A DNA stretch of 64,000 nucleotides, taken from positions 9,362,001 through 9,426,000 of the forward strand of contig OY292277.1 in the NCBI GenBank assembly GCA_958496175.1, read 5' to 3'. The DNA comes from Sisyra terminalis (Eukaryota > Arthropoda > Insecta > Neuroptera > Sisyridae). Position 1 is the stretch's first letter. Every line of letters begins with the position of its first letter. The notes below the pieces were generated by a model, which made no database searches, was not told where the DNA came from, and saw only the letters and a list, made by a program, of their open reading frames with translations. Below are positions 11,472-23,870 of this stretch, piece by piece. Made by a program: the position numbers and the translations under genes.

Positions 11472-12464
11472 CTGAAACGAACAACGAAAATAGACATTAA
11501 ATTCGATTTGTAAAAAGCCAACTTCCAATCCTCTTACTAATTCCAACAAAAAAAATCATTTTCCAACCATTTTTTTATTCTTACACAATCACATCTAATC
11601 AGATGTAATCTGCCTATTGTGCAATAAATAATTTACGTGATTAACCTTCGTTTAATTATCTAAATTATGCTGCATGAATCTTAAATACAATTTTTTTATT
11701 TATTTATAAACTATCATATGACCATTCATCCGTTATTAATACTAATTAGCATAATTTTCGTTGATTTTCTCAATCAAAAAGAATAATATGTAGATAGTAA
11801 AATCAAACTTAATTTTTAGAAATAACATAAAAATATCTATGACATGAAATATTTCAGGAAAATCACTTCTATTAAATCAACACACATAGCTGAAGCAAAT
11901 ATTTGACAATCGATTAGGAAATAACGAATCCAATTAATTGGTATTGGACGAAAATAATTTGTGTACTTATTAAATAATTAATTGTAGTTAGTACACAAAA
12001 AATGACGACATAAATATGTAGGTAAAATGTATTCGGTTTTTTTTAATTTGAATTAAAATAAGTTTGTGAATCGTCACTTTGTAGTTACTAAGAAAACCAC
12101 TACTAATACAGAAAATTGCTTGGCAATCGAAATATGTATTTGAAAAGTTATATTGAAAAATCAATTGAACACTTGGTCAATATTTGGGTTATATAATTTA
12201 GTTCTCGTAATGGTATAGATTACAAATAAATCACATCGTTTTTTCACATGGACATTTTCTGAAAAAACGAGATTCCTTCGGAATCTGATCATACCCAACA
12301 ATGAATATTTAAGAACAATTAACAACACCATCGGACTGTCCAAAGAAAGAGACCAGATATTAAATTCTAGAAAGTATTTCAAATCTTTTAAATCCCGGAA
12401 GCTATAATATTGTTAGATGATTCAGAACCACTTAAATTATATGACTATAGAGGGACTATGCTCC
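11472..12464. other. intron sequence; no gene seen
   Basis: This is part of the ABHD2 intron. A decayed fragment of foldback family A is at 12106-12140: TTGCTTGGCAATCGAAAT remains, but the CTGANGA box has become ACAGAAA. Confidence 0.5.
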
Positions 12465-12472
12465 ATAAGCTC

Positions 12473-12982
12473 AGTGGCGTAGCATTCAATTTCGCCGCCC
12501 AGGGCTGACCAGAAATTCGCCGCCCTTTATTTTCATCATTTGTCAAGACCAGGGGTAGGCAAACTTAAAACTGGAATGATCGACAATATTTTTTCTTTTT
12601 TATAAGCGATCGACTTCGAAAAACAGGTAAAATTATAAACATCTACAAATTTAAAGTAAGAATTAGTAGAAGGGAATTTTAGAAGTACTATATGGGAATC
12701 AGTAAAATCTATTGTAGAATAGATGCGAGTTTAATTTTAAATTCAAGTTTCATTGTCGACTTAATTTTTAGTGCTTTATTTAAACTTTGCCACCACTTCT
12801 GGTCAAAATAATTGAAAAATGTCAAATAGCTTTCAACTCTTTACCAACTTAAAACTGTACTTTTTGTTTTTTTTTTTCAAATTGAAATTTTTTATGAAAT
12901 TATCAATGCCAATATGCCGCCCACGCTTCATGTGCCGCCCGAGGCCATTACCCTCTCGGCACCCACCACCCTACGCTACCTC
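12473..12982. mobile_element. hAT-like MITE
   Basis: The ends (AGTGGCGTAGC and CTACGCTACCTC) are imperfect inverted repeats. An 8-bp duplication flanks them: ATAAGCTC on the left and ATAAGTTC on the right. The interior contains CAGGGGTAGGCAAACTT at about 12551, itself like a hAT terminus, so a second element may be nested. It has no coding capacity. Confidence 0.75.
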
Positions 12983-13159
12983 ATAAGTTCCACATTAAAT
13001 TTTAATTATCATTTCCCCTAAATTTAACAAGTGCTCGTACCCCTTCCACAGCATATTTGTAGAAAATATATTCTCTCCTCTCTATCAGTCAGTATATGGA
13101 GCAGAAATAGTTCTAACGATTGCCACAAAAAACGCTGATTTAAAAAAATATTTTTTAAA

Positions 13160-14760
13160 ATTATACTAATAGGGGTAAGACATAATACTAACAACTACAA
13201 CTATAATAAAAACAATGTGTATTATTGTGGATCAGAACCATTTGGACCGAATTTAATCACCAAAAAAAACAATCAAAATCCATAGCAAATACAATAAAAT
13301 CCGTTCATGTCCCTTTAGAGACGTCAACATCCGGTAACATTGCATTTTCTACTATATTCTTATTTTAATTCGCGAATAAATTGGACTAAAATGGTTCGGA
13401 TCGACGCTAGCGTGCCTAACCCTCGAGGATATCTACTAATAATAAAAATGAATGGATAATAAAGCCTCTTGATAAATCATTTAAATTTTATGGCTTATGG
13501 TGATTGATTTTAGACTTTAAAGTTCTATTACTCTTTTATAGAGCTTACCAAAGTGAAGAAAATAAAACTTTATGTCCAAGTAGAGCTGATTCTTCTGAAT
13601 ATTAAGTATGTTAAAGTGGAGGCCTAATTGCTTTCATTATATTTTATAACTACAGTAATAGAGGTAAGAGATAATACTAACAACTACAACAATAATAACA
13701 ACAATGTGTATTATTGTGGGTCAGAACCATTTTGAACCAATTTATTCACGAAAAATCAATCAAAATCCACAGCAAATACAATAAAATCAGTTCATTTACC
13801 TTTTAGAGATGTCAACATTTGGTAACATTGCATTTTCTGCTATATGTTTATTTTAATTCGCGAATAAATTAGACTAACATGGTTCTGATCCACGCTAACG
13901 TGTCTCGTCTACGGGAACATTTACTAATGATTACAACGAATGGGTATTAAAGCCTCTTAATAAATTATTTAAATTTTAAGGATTATTTCGATTGATTTTA
14001 GATATTTAAGTATTTTTTCGAAGTCTCTTTCGCGAATTCAGGTACTTTTTTATAGCAAGGTTTATAAATTACACAGGTTGCCCCATTAGAAAAAAAAATA
14101 TGACGTCATACGAAGAATTTTGAAATTTGAATTAGTCTGATGATATGTACAAATTTCTTCTGGATACGTCACGTAGCGCATGAGGCCACCTGTGTATTTT
14201 ATGAACCTTGCTTTCATAGAGCTTACCAAAGTGAAGAAAGTTATTCTAAAATAAAGTGGAGGCCTAATTGCCTTCATTATATTTTATAATTATGATAATA
14301 GAGGTAAGAGATAACACTAACAACTAAAACAATAATAATAACAATATGTATTATTGTGGATCAGAACCATTTTGATCGAATTTATTCACGAAAATTCAAT
14401 CCAAGTTATGAATGCAATAAAATGAATGCAATCCAAGAAAATGCAATAAAATCAGTTCATATCCCTTGTAGTGACGTAAACATCTGATAACGTTGCATTT
14501 TCTACTATATTTTTATTTTAATTCGCGAATAAATTAAACTAAAATGTTTCTGATCCACGCTAACGTGCCTAGTCCACGGTAATAGCTAATAATGATAACA
14601 ACGAATGGATAATAGAGCCTCTTGATAAATCACTTAAATTTTAAGGATTATTTTTATTGATTATAGATATTTAAATATTTTTTCCAAGTCTCTTTCGCGA
14701 ATTTAGGTATTCTTTTATAGAGCTTACCAACGTGAAGAAAGTAGAACTTTATGTCCAAGT
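13160..14760 (+). repeat. tandem array of three ~480-bp units
   Basis: Units begin near 13160, 13650 and 14280 with a run reading GGGGTAAGACATAATACTAA or close to it. Each unit contains an inverted pair: GTGGATCAGAACCATTT and, about 160 bp later, a form of AATGGTTCTGATCCACGCTA. Unit 2 carries a 155-bp MITE plus its target duplication that the other units lack. Nothing in it codes. Confidence 0.85.
14056..14210. mobile_element. MITE with 9-bp TSD, copy inside tandem unit 2
   Basis: The inverted ends are CAAGGTTTATAAATTACACA and CACCTGTGTATTTTATGAAC. The flanks are TTTTTATAG and CTTTCATAG. The unoccupied units have a single CTTTTATAG at this position, which identifies the pair as a 9-bp target duplication. 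The interior holds ATGACGTCATACGAAGAATT, like the other copies. Confidence 0.9.
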
Positions 14761-14789
14761 AAAGCTGATTTTTCTGAATATTGTTATCT

Positions 14790-14900
14790 ACCGTCGCTTT
14801 AACTAGTAAGGTCTTTAGCGACTCTAGGGTCATCAAAAATCCGTATTCGAGAAATATCGAAAATTTACTCGAATTAAGGATCGAATCCAACACCCAGTTC
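14790..14900. repeat. SINE-like repeat, copy 1
   Basis: It shares GCGACTCTAGGGTCATCAAA, TCGAGAAATATCGAAAATTT and a GGATCGAATCC-type block with copies at 28035, 33845 and 36120. The minus strand of the last block resembles a Pol III B box (GGTTCGANTCC), suggesting a tRNA-derived SINE. No A box or tail is clear. Confidence 0.55.
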
Positions 14901-14949
14901 TACTGAATATTGCTGAAGTGTACTATGAATAGAATAAGAGCACTAGCTT

Positions 14950-15150
14950 CAAAAAATCAACTTGGGGTGGGTGCTAGATCACAAAGATAGTAAGGATAAA
15001 AAAAGGCCAAGGTTCTTCTTAAACAACCCATCAAGGGTCCAGAATGCCATTCATAGACCCACAGCCATCAAGGAATGGTTTTACAAAAATCACTGCTCAA
15101 CATGGAGGAACACCACCGGACAAAATGATAGTAAAGTAAAAATATAATGG
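14950..15150 (+). repeat. dispersed repeat, inverted partner at 16320-16540
   Basis: TCAACTTGGGGTGGGTGC, AAAGATAGTAAGGATAAA and ATCAAGGAATGG-like blocks recur on the opposite strand at 16320-16540. The translation (for example IKEWFYKNHCS) hints at a decayed Tc1/mariner-type transposase, but this is weak. Confidence 0.5.
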
Positions 15151-16319
15151 CATAATCATCCCTGAATCTAACTACTCAAGTAAAGTGCTTTGAGTACTCA
15201 AAAAAAAAATGACTTTTATTTAAAATGTCATGTTAAATAAAAAATATTTTTCTCTAATCAAATATTTTAAAAAAAAATCAACTCATTTACTTGATGCGCT
15301 ATTTATATCGACCAACTCTAATCACTTACGAAAGGTCACTTTGCAGATTCGAAAAATTAAAAAAAAAAAAACTAATGAAAATGACATAACTCAAATCAAC
15401 AACTCATAAAGTCTACAAAAGTTATCAAATAGTGCAAAGGTTGCACCATAATTCATTTGGCCAAAGTATCAATTGTTGAAAACAGCAAAAACTTTTGCTC
15501 CTTCCTTAAACGATTGGCGGCAATACCTTATACTAACAAAATAGAATGATTTCATGATTCAATCAGTAAATTACAACATAAATATAATCACAGACCAAAT
15601 ATACCTAACGAATCATAATACCAGTCTAGCATATTTTTTTTATATTACACAATCGAATGCCTATTGGCTAAAATATGACCGCCAAACTTTGGCTATAACA
15701 AATCGATTTTTTTCTAATGCCCCGAATTCAAATTTTCAAGTTCAATGATTCACTATAGTTGAGAGTTCTATTTGGTATAGTAATCTTGGTTCGTTGGTTG
15801 GTAATATCTGTGATTTGATTGATATTAACTGGGTCAAGATTTACGTTCTTATTCTATCACTTCCGTCATTCCAATATACGTAAATCTCTCGAGGAGTTCT
15901 TGTCGAAAATTGTCAAGTCATCATTTTCTTGTTAAATGCTGTGTTATAAAAAAAAAAATTTGTGGATGACATCAATCTAGAGTTCGATTTAAATGAAGTA
16001 TTAGATGGGGAAAAATTTCGATTGTTAAAATTTTGCACTTCTGACATTGAAAAGTTTTAATTACCATTGATTAGTTCACTTTGCACGGACGTGTGAAGGG
16101 TATTTTGAAAATTAGTTAAATAATGAGAAGCAAATAAACAATTTGTAAATGTTTAAAACTGAATTTTTAATCGGTAAAAAAATATTAAATTTGGATTGAT
16201 ATCATATAAAATATTTTGGGTTGTATTTTTGGTAAAGATTTGATATCAATTTTCAATAAATTCAGATTTCACAACCACTTTTGAATAACGTGAAAACACA
16301 TTTTAGTAATTAGGTCCAG
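15151..16319. other. intron sequence; no gene seen
   Basis: AT-rich sequence. Short frames such as 15554-15748 have no recognisable similarity. Confidence 0.4.
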
Positions 16320-16540
16320 ATATAGTTTTCCCATCATCCATTCACTGTTTTTGACCGATGGAATTCTTCCATATTGAGCAATGATTTTTATAAATCCATT
16401 CTTTGATGATATTTTTCACTGCTTATTTTGGGATATCAAGCACAGACTATGGATCTATGAATGGATCTTGGACCCTTGGTCTTTTCTTTATCCTTACTAC
16501 CTTTGTGATTTGGTACCCACCCCAAGTTGATCTTTTTTCA
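16320..16540 (-). repeat. inverted partner of the repeat at 14950
   Basis: The minus strand carries TCAACTTGGGGTGGGTACC and the same downstream blocks as 14950-15150, about 1.2 kb away in opposite orientation. Transcribed together, the pair could form a loose hairpin. Confidence 0.5.
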
Positions 16541-16939
16541 TAGTGGGCAAGTTTATAAGGGTTTCTTTGCACTTCTACATAAGAGTTAGTAAAAATTTAT
16601 TCATAGTACACTTCAACAATATTCAGTAGAAGAATCAGCTCAAGGACATAATTCAGACGATTATCTGGTGACTTCAATATCAATTTTGTAGATGACAAAT
16701 CTGAGTCCTTCAAAAACGCCTTTTTGGAAAAATTCAATTGAAGAATGTTCAATAGTCTGTCGGAATCTACAAGTAACTATGGTACCACCATTGATGCTTT
16801 TTTTGCATGTTTGGTTTGCATCCGCTGGTAATCATATAAATTATCAAAAACATTTACTATTGGGCAAAAAGTATCCGGAATTTCTAATTTAAACTTCTTG
16901 TGGGAAAGCAATCATTTAATTTCTGTATACTTCACGTAG

Positions 16940-18245
16940 GTACTAGTAGGGATTGCAATATCGGACCAAAAGTTCAATACCGGTAGTAGAAATTTAAGAA
17001 AAAGAAAACAGGTGTTTCCTTAATTTATTCGCCAGTTTAATGAGGAGGAGTAAGCATCACAAAAAATAATTTCTAACTTATAAATTATAACAGTATACAA
17101 GGAGTTATAAAACACACGATATTCGGTATCCCGATATTGTAATCTCTAGTGGGGATTGTAATCCAGCAAAGTGGGATCCTGCGGTTGAGCGGGATCCAGC
17201 TGAATTTTAGGCTTTGCGGGATCCTGCTGTTACGAAGTCAATTCAGTAAAAACCCCGCGGTATTCAAAACAGTGCGGGATTGCAATCCCTAATCCCTAGG
17301 TACTACTTATTCTGATTTCCCAATACTTATTTGTACTCGATGCGACTACTACTTTGATTTTGACAGGGGTTTTTAATAATGATAGATGAAAATTTCAGTT
17401 TACAATTTTATATGAAACCCATTTTTCATCGCCTATCACTAATTACCTTAGAAATGGTTCGATATCATTAACTTTGACCAAAAAACTTTAAGATAGATAG
17501 ATAAGAACTTCTGAATCAAACATTCGATCAAACTCCTGGAACTTCTACAAAGCCAACAAACCCATGTGAGACATAGAGTTATCCTGATGGAACACAAGGT
17601 ACTAGTAGGGATTGCAATACCGGGCCAAAAGTTCAATCCCGGTAGAAGAAATTTTAAAAAAAAAGAAAGAAAACAGGTGTTTCTTCATTTAATTTGTCAA
17701 TTTAATTAGGGGGAGAAAACATAACAAAAATAATTTTTAACTTATAAATTATAACCGTATACAAGGAGTTATAAAACGCACGGTATTCGGTATCCCGATA
17801 TTGCAATCCCTAGGAGGGATTGTAATTCAGCAAAATTGGATCCTGCGGTCCAGCGGGATCCAGTTCAATTTTAGGCACTGCGGGATCCCGTAGGATCCCG
17901 TTGTTACTAAGTCAATTCAGTAAAAATCTCGCGGAATTGCAAATCCTATTCCCTAAGTACTACTTATTCTGATTTCCCAATACTGATTTGTAATCGGTAT
18001 GACAATTACTTTGATTTTGACAAGGGTTTTTAATGATGCTGGATGAAAATTTCAGTTTAAAATTTTATATGAAACCCATTTTTCATCGCCTATCATCAAT
18101 TGCCTCAGAAATGGTTCGATATCATTAATTTTGACCAAAGAACTTTAAGGTACATGGATAAGAACTTCTGGATCAAACATTGGAGCAAACTCCTGGAACA
18201 GGTTCAAAGCCAAAAAAACCATGAGAGAAATAGAGTTATCCTGAA
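16940..18245 (+). repeat. direct duplication of ~650 bp containing two MITEs and a mariner piece
   Basis: Copy 1 (about 16940-17585) and copy 2 (about 17600-18245) share the order: a MITE starting TAGGGATTGCAATA, a second MITE with GGGATCC blocks (17150-17293 and 17812-17952), then a mariner-derived block. TTGCAATACCGG and TATCCCGATATTG mark the first MITE's inverted ends. The second MITE belongs to the family at 5954. Both copies keep the same junctions, so the whole composite was duplicated. Confidence 0.8.
16947..17148. mobile_element. MITE, TAGGGATTGCAATATCGG type
   Basis: The ends TAGGGATTGCAATATCGG and CCGATATTGTAATCTCTA are inverted copies. The interior includes AGAAAACAGGTGTTTC and GTATACAAGGAGTTATAAAA. 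The second copy begins near 17607. Confidence 0.7.
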
Positions 18246-18640
18246 GTAACACAACACTTTTCCTTTTCTTTTCTGATAATTTTTTTGCAATCGATTCAAT
18301 AGCTACCAAAGAAGATATAAAATAGCACAAATTCTTTTAACTCTACCAAACATATAGCAGAATTTTCCAGACAATTAACCCTTCTTGGACCACCATTTGG
18401 ATCACTTTAACGTTTTCAACGAAGACAATTGTAATTTAACATTCTTCATGAAAGCCATTTTTCATCGTATGTCTTCAATTACTTCAGAAATAGTTGAATT
18501 TCATTAACTTTAACCAAAAATTCGGAAATTTAAGCCACCCTTATGAAAATGATTCACAATTATTTTATGGTCCATCTTCAGCTTTTGAGCGATCTACATC
18601 AACGTTCATTGTCTTTCGAAATTGATCATTTCCAAAATTT
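17300..18640 (-). pseudogene. mariner transposase relic with shuffled segments
   Basis: On the minus strand, IGDEKWVSYKI (the catalytic-Asp region) appears at about 17400 and again near 18070, with a DEKWLS version near 18450. VLLQDNSIS or VFHQDNSMS (the HQDN box) appears near 18235 and 17580. KLSEKKRKS precedes the HQDN box at 18250-18280 as expected. Because of the duplication, HQDN is followed by another DEKW block, an order no intact transposase has. Stops are frequent, so it is inactive. Confidence 0.7.
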
Positions 18641-18644
18641 CATC

Positions 18645-18745
18645 AACATTGTGTATACAATATATAGAATATATTGCGGTCCATTTTATGTAGTATAATT
18701 TAATATAATAATATATAAAAATCATACCATAAACATAAATAATCT
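18645..18745. mobile_element. outer fragment of foldback family A
   Basis: GTATACAATATATAGAATAT and TATGTAGTATAATTTAATAT match the termini of the complete element at 47532-48221. The hammerhead-like part is missing. Confidence 0.7.
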
Positions 18746-19854
18746 TATTTTGATTCATCAACATTGTCGTTTATAGATGTTTCAAACCCTAATGCATCTT
18801 CAACATCGAAATTACCTAAATAAACTGTTGCAGTATTGAACCCATAAATATTATTGATATTATTTTTTCAACTTCATTGAAGAAAAGTTTTAAAATTAAT
18901 AATTTTTTTGGTCATCTCTATCTTCAGAAGAATAAAGCAATCGCCGTAATGGTCAATAAAATATTTTCTTGTTCTTTTGCCAAACCTAATATATTATTAT
19001 AATTCGCCCTTGTTACCATGTTCATAATTCATTTATAAGTAGTAATATATTATCTGTATTCACGTTTATTATATAATTTTACTTGATCTTCAGACTATTC
19101 CATTTGTAATCATAGCTAATACACTATACTTATGAATTAAAGAAAAAATAAAATTAAAAAAAAAAGAGTCCTGGAGTTAAGGACATCCTAAATATCCTTA
19201 ACCTCCAATATAATATATTAGAGAATCAAAAAAATCGGTAAAGACCATTGCAATTTTAGAACAACTATAAATAAACATTACGAAAAAAAAATATAAAATA
19301 TCATACTATTTACAACGAAAACGATTTAATTAATCAAATGACATCAATTAAACAATTACAAATCCATCAATGTAATAAATTCAAACAAATTATTCCAATT
19401 AAAAGTGAGACAAATTCAATTAACAGGAAATTTAAAAATCATTTCGGTTTCTTCCATCAATGTAAACCATCCATTCAATGTAAATTTTAATTAAAATAGA
19501 AATTCAATTTGAATTTCCCTGTATAGTACAAGTGGTAATGGTAAAATTTGTTTTGAAACTTAACAAAAAAATAAAAGTTGGAATTTGATTTTAATTTCAC
19601 GGATGAGGGTGGAAAAAATAAGTCATTTATTTTTACGATTTTTCTCGGAAATTTTCTATTTACGCGGAATTTTCCTCCCATTTACATATAAATATGGATA
19701 ATAATTTATTGAAATATCATTGTTAGTTCCATTTTTCTTTTAACGTTATAGAAAAATATGAAAATTTTAAATTTCATCCTTTAGTTATGAGATAACTACC
19801 CTATTGTTCGGTATACAATATAAAATTAAGTCCCGCGGACTTTTTAAATGTTAA
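18746..19854. other. intron sequence; no gene seen
   Basis: AT-rich sequence with short palindromes near 19340-19520 (repeats of CAATTAAA and ATTGAATT types). No coding or TE termini recognised. Confidence 0.4.
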
Positions 19855-21660
19855 ATATTAGGTGAACCGGAAAAAAATTTCGTTTTTCAACCCATAGACA
19901 TTCAATTGCCAATTATCTGCTTAAAAATTATTTCAAAGTGGTACTAAAGACATTTTATGATTAAAGTTATTTATCAACTTAGTAAAAATTACAAAATATT
20001 TTTTTTTTCAAAATTTATATTGAAAAGGTAAGAGTCTAGGATCCCACTGCAGAAAACTGCAGTGATCGAGTTTATGCTAAAAACTTAATTTTTACGCATA
20101 TTTATCATGAGGAGAATAAATATCTACTAGGTTGCCTATCAAAATGTGGCCGCTAGTATTTTTAATTAAATTGTTTTTAATTGATTTTTCGCAAAAATTT
20201 AATTGATTTGTTTTTAAAATAAAATATCGTCCACTTCCCGGCAATATATATAAAGACTTTGAAAAGTCAGGGTTGCCGTTGCGCACTTGACCGCACCTCT
20301 TCGAAGCCAGGTGTAAACAGGTATGATTTTGGGCCCTTTTTACGTCCATAACGTGCATTTATGATTTATATATCAAATTAAAGCTAATTTTTTTCTCATT
20401 ATTATGACATACGGTTGCCTAATTAAATCTGGCCGCAAATAAGGGTTGCTGTCTGCTAAAGATGGTAAATATTAAAAATAGAGTGAAAGAGAGCTAGCCA
20501 GATTAAACCAGCCAAACGAGGACAGCGATTGGCAGCTGTACGACATTTTAAAGCCATTGCGCATGCGTCGGATGCTAGTGCTTTCAACCACTCAAGTACT
20601 TCCGGAGTACTTTTTAATACAATCTGAAGCGAAGTTATTTATTTTATTTATTTGTTCAAAAAATACCCCGGAAGTACTTGAGTGGTTCAAAAGCACTAGC
20701 ATCCGACGCATGCGCAATGGCTTTAAAACGTCGTACAGCTGCCAATCGCTGTCCTCGTCTGACTGGTTAAATCTGGCTAGCTCTCTTTCACTCTATTTTT
20801 AATATTTATTTTTCTGTAGTGGGATCCTAGACTATAAGACCAAAAACCCGAAAGAATATAAATTCGGTATGACATGCTCTTCGAGTTTCACAGGATAGCA
20901 ACGCAAAGTTGTTTCTAAAAACAATTTCAATGTTTATCTAAGTGCATTTGAAGTTCATTAATGCCAAATGAGTTTCTTTAAGTTCAAATTCGATAATTTT
21001 CATTTTTCCAACTGGTACCAACGATATACGACAAAAAATTCAACCAATTAAAAGTTAAGGGGGAAAATGGTTCCAAATGTATTCCAGAAAATCGAAGAGT
21101 TGTTAAATAATCCTCATCGATCGGCCAAATAGCCAAAGTGTCCAAAAATTGTTATCAGATAAAATTCTATGGGGTAACATGGTAATGCAAGACTTCTCTG
21201 CAGAAGAAAAGCCCTGGAAAACTAATAAATAAAGGGGGGGGGATTTTGTCGTCCTTACTATAATTGTCCAAAGTTATTCCATCGGATTTCTATTTATTTC
21301 AATGGTTGCCACATTTACTAAGAGGTAAAAGAATTTAAAGCTTAAGTTATGTTCAAAATGTAATACTTTGATATTTTCCATGCTAATCAATTGATTTTTA
21401 TTAATTTAGCATTAAAAATTTGCACACTAGATGTCAAAACATTGATACTGATTATCTTTGATTTAAGATCAATAGTTGTAAGAAAATTTTGTGTTTCAAT
21501 TATATATTGAAAAAACTAAATTACTGTGGAAATGTTTTTAGTAGCAACTATGCATTACTACCCTATAAAACTCGAAGAGTTTACAATACCGAAGTTGCAT
21601 TGCTTTGGGCTTTTGTAATTAATAATTTTGTAAATAATTTTTTTTAATCAATTGTCGGTA
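19855..21660 (+). repeat. segmental duplicate of 23045-23870, interrupted
   Basis: Flanks 19855-20033 and 20839-21660 together match 23045-23870 (for example TATCAACTTAGTAAAAA, CAGGATAGCAACGCAAAGTT, and CGGCCAAATAGCCAAA). The 23-kb copy is continuous where this copy carries the element at 20034-20838, so it serves as the empty site. Confidence 0.85.
20034..20838. mobile_element. foldback-type element with AGTCTAGGATCCCACTG ends
   Basis: The ends AGTCTAGGATCCCACTGCAG and TGTAGTGGGATCCTAGACTA are inverted. The right half is a strong hairpin: 20463-20602 pairs with 20670-20808 (shared GCGCATGCGTCGGATGCTAG and its complement). Comparison with the empty site near 23200 suggests a TAAG target duplication. 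It has no credible protein. A one-ended copy is at 7573. Confidence 0.85.
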
Positions 21661-23044
21661 AGTTCAAAAACAACATTACTTTCCGATCTTCCTAAATATA
21701 AAAAGTTGAATTATTACAATCCTTAGTGATCAATGCTGAATACCTGAACTTTAAAATGTTATTGTAAATTGTATATCAAAAAATAATTCCCACTTTCCCA
21801 CTTCTATACAAATCAATATCCTTTTGCCTCTGAATATAAATAACCAGGAAAATCTTTTAAAACTCCTTTAAATAATATTCTCAAACAATATTCTCCAACA
21901 TCTAGTGAAAATTGCATTTTACAAAACCAAGACAAACTCCATAATAATTTTTTTTACAATTCAATTAATGAAATTTCAATGTTAATCTGCAGCATAAAGA
22001 ATTAATGAATTTTCCAATATTTCCATTAAACACATTAATTCTTAGCTGCAAGTAATAAAATTATACTGCTTCTAGCTCTTCATATACCTTTGAAGATACC
22101 AGTAATATGATTACTTTTTGTGCATGTAGTCAGGTAATGACTAATTAACACATTTATAGCTGACATTGAAAATATTAAATTCTTTTCAGTCTTCAGAGCG
22201 TCTTTACAGTCGATAATTTGAAAAATTTTCACTTTGAAACGCAAAAAAAAATATCTTTATGATTTCTTGGGTAATACTTCAAACGAAAATGTTTGAATAT
22301 TATATAATAAAAAAAGAAAAAACATAAGTTTCATTTAATATAATTAAACATCCTTTGATTTTTGCATATAGGTAATACATTGTAAAACGAGTGGGTATTT
22401 TAATGGTCAAAGAATTTGTCATTCTGAAATTGGGTGCGGTTTGTAAAATGAATGTTAGAATTATACGCAAATTACATATTATACATATATGTTAATGATA
22501 TTTCTATTTTCTGTTTTAAAAAAATAAAGTAACAAATACATATAATATTTGCAATTTTATGGCTATGCATAGCTTAAGGGAATTTTCCCTATTTCTCTCT
22601 TTACCCAATACATCACAAAGAGTATAAAAAATACATCCAAATTTTGAATTCTTATCAACAATGATAATTTCTACAAATTTCATTGGTTAAATGTACTCTA
22701 GGATGATTTAATCATTATCAGCTCTAATGATTTTATCTTGAAATTATATCAAGTACATATCGTACTATACCATGATGTCATTCCTATATTAAGTCTAAGT
22801 GTATAGCAAACCTATTGGACAAAATAAAAATATTTTATCAAAGTATAATATACTTATCAGTCTGGACAATTGTTCGATAGAATATTAATCGTTGTACAAA
22901 AATTATAGTTCTTAGCCATAGGGAAAAGTTTCTATTTTTCTTTTCATTTTTGGTTATCTTCTCTTCCTTTTCCAATGGATTTCATTCTACTATAATTTTG
23001 TTCCACTTTACACCATTTTCATAGACTTCTGCGCTGGTCTATTA
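21661..23044. other. intron sequence; no gene seen
   Basis: Very AT-rich sequence with no open frame of note and no TE ends recognised. Confidence 0.4.
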
Positions 23045-23870
23045 TCAAGAGTACCGGAAAGAATTTCGTTTTTAAACCAAGTCATTTAATTGCCTAAAAG
23101 TTATTTCAAAGTTGTACTAAAGACATTTTATGATTAGAGTAATTTATCAACTTAGTAAAAAACAAAATATTTTATATTCCGAAGTCTGTATTGAAATGGT
23201 AGGACCAAAAAGCCAAAAGAATATAAATTCGACATTATATTCTTTTCGAATTTCACAGGATAGGAACGCAAAGTTGTTACTAAAAATATTATCAATGTTC
23301 ATCTAAGTTCATTAGATATTAGTTTTTTAAGTTCAAATACGATAATTTTCATTTTTTTAATTGGTACTAACGAAATATGACAACAAATTTAACCAATAAA
23401 AATGTAAGGGGGCAAATGATACCAAATGTATGCCAGAAAGTCGAAGAGTTGTCAAATAATCCTAATCGATCTTAATCGATCGGCCAAATAGCCAAAAGTG
23501 TCCAAAAACTGTTAACAGATAATATTCTATGCTAAACACGGTAATTCAAGATTCCTTTGCAGAAGAAAAGGTCTGGGAAAAACTAATTAATTAAGGGAAG
23601 GGGTGATATTGCCGTACCCACTATAATCGTCCAAAGTTATTCTATCGGATTTCTATTTATTTTAATCGTTATCACATTTACTAAGTGGTAAAAGAATTCA
23701 AAACTTAAGGGATGTTCAAAATGTATTTTTTTGATATTTTCCTTGCTAATCAATTGATTTTTACTAATTCGGCATTAAAAATTTGCTCCCTAGGTGTCAA
23801 AACGTTGATACTATCGAGATTTAAAATCAATTGTTATAGCAAAATTTTGTGTTTTAATTGTATATTGTAA
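23045..23870 (+). repeat. uninterrupted duplicate of 19855-21660
   Basis: Collinear with 19855-20033 plus 20839-21660 at moderate divergence. It lacks the 805-bp insertion. Confidence 0.8.
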
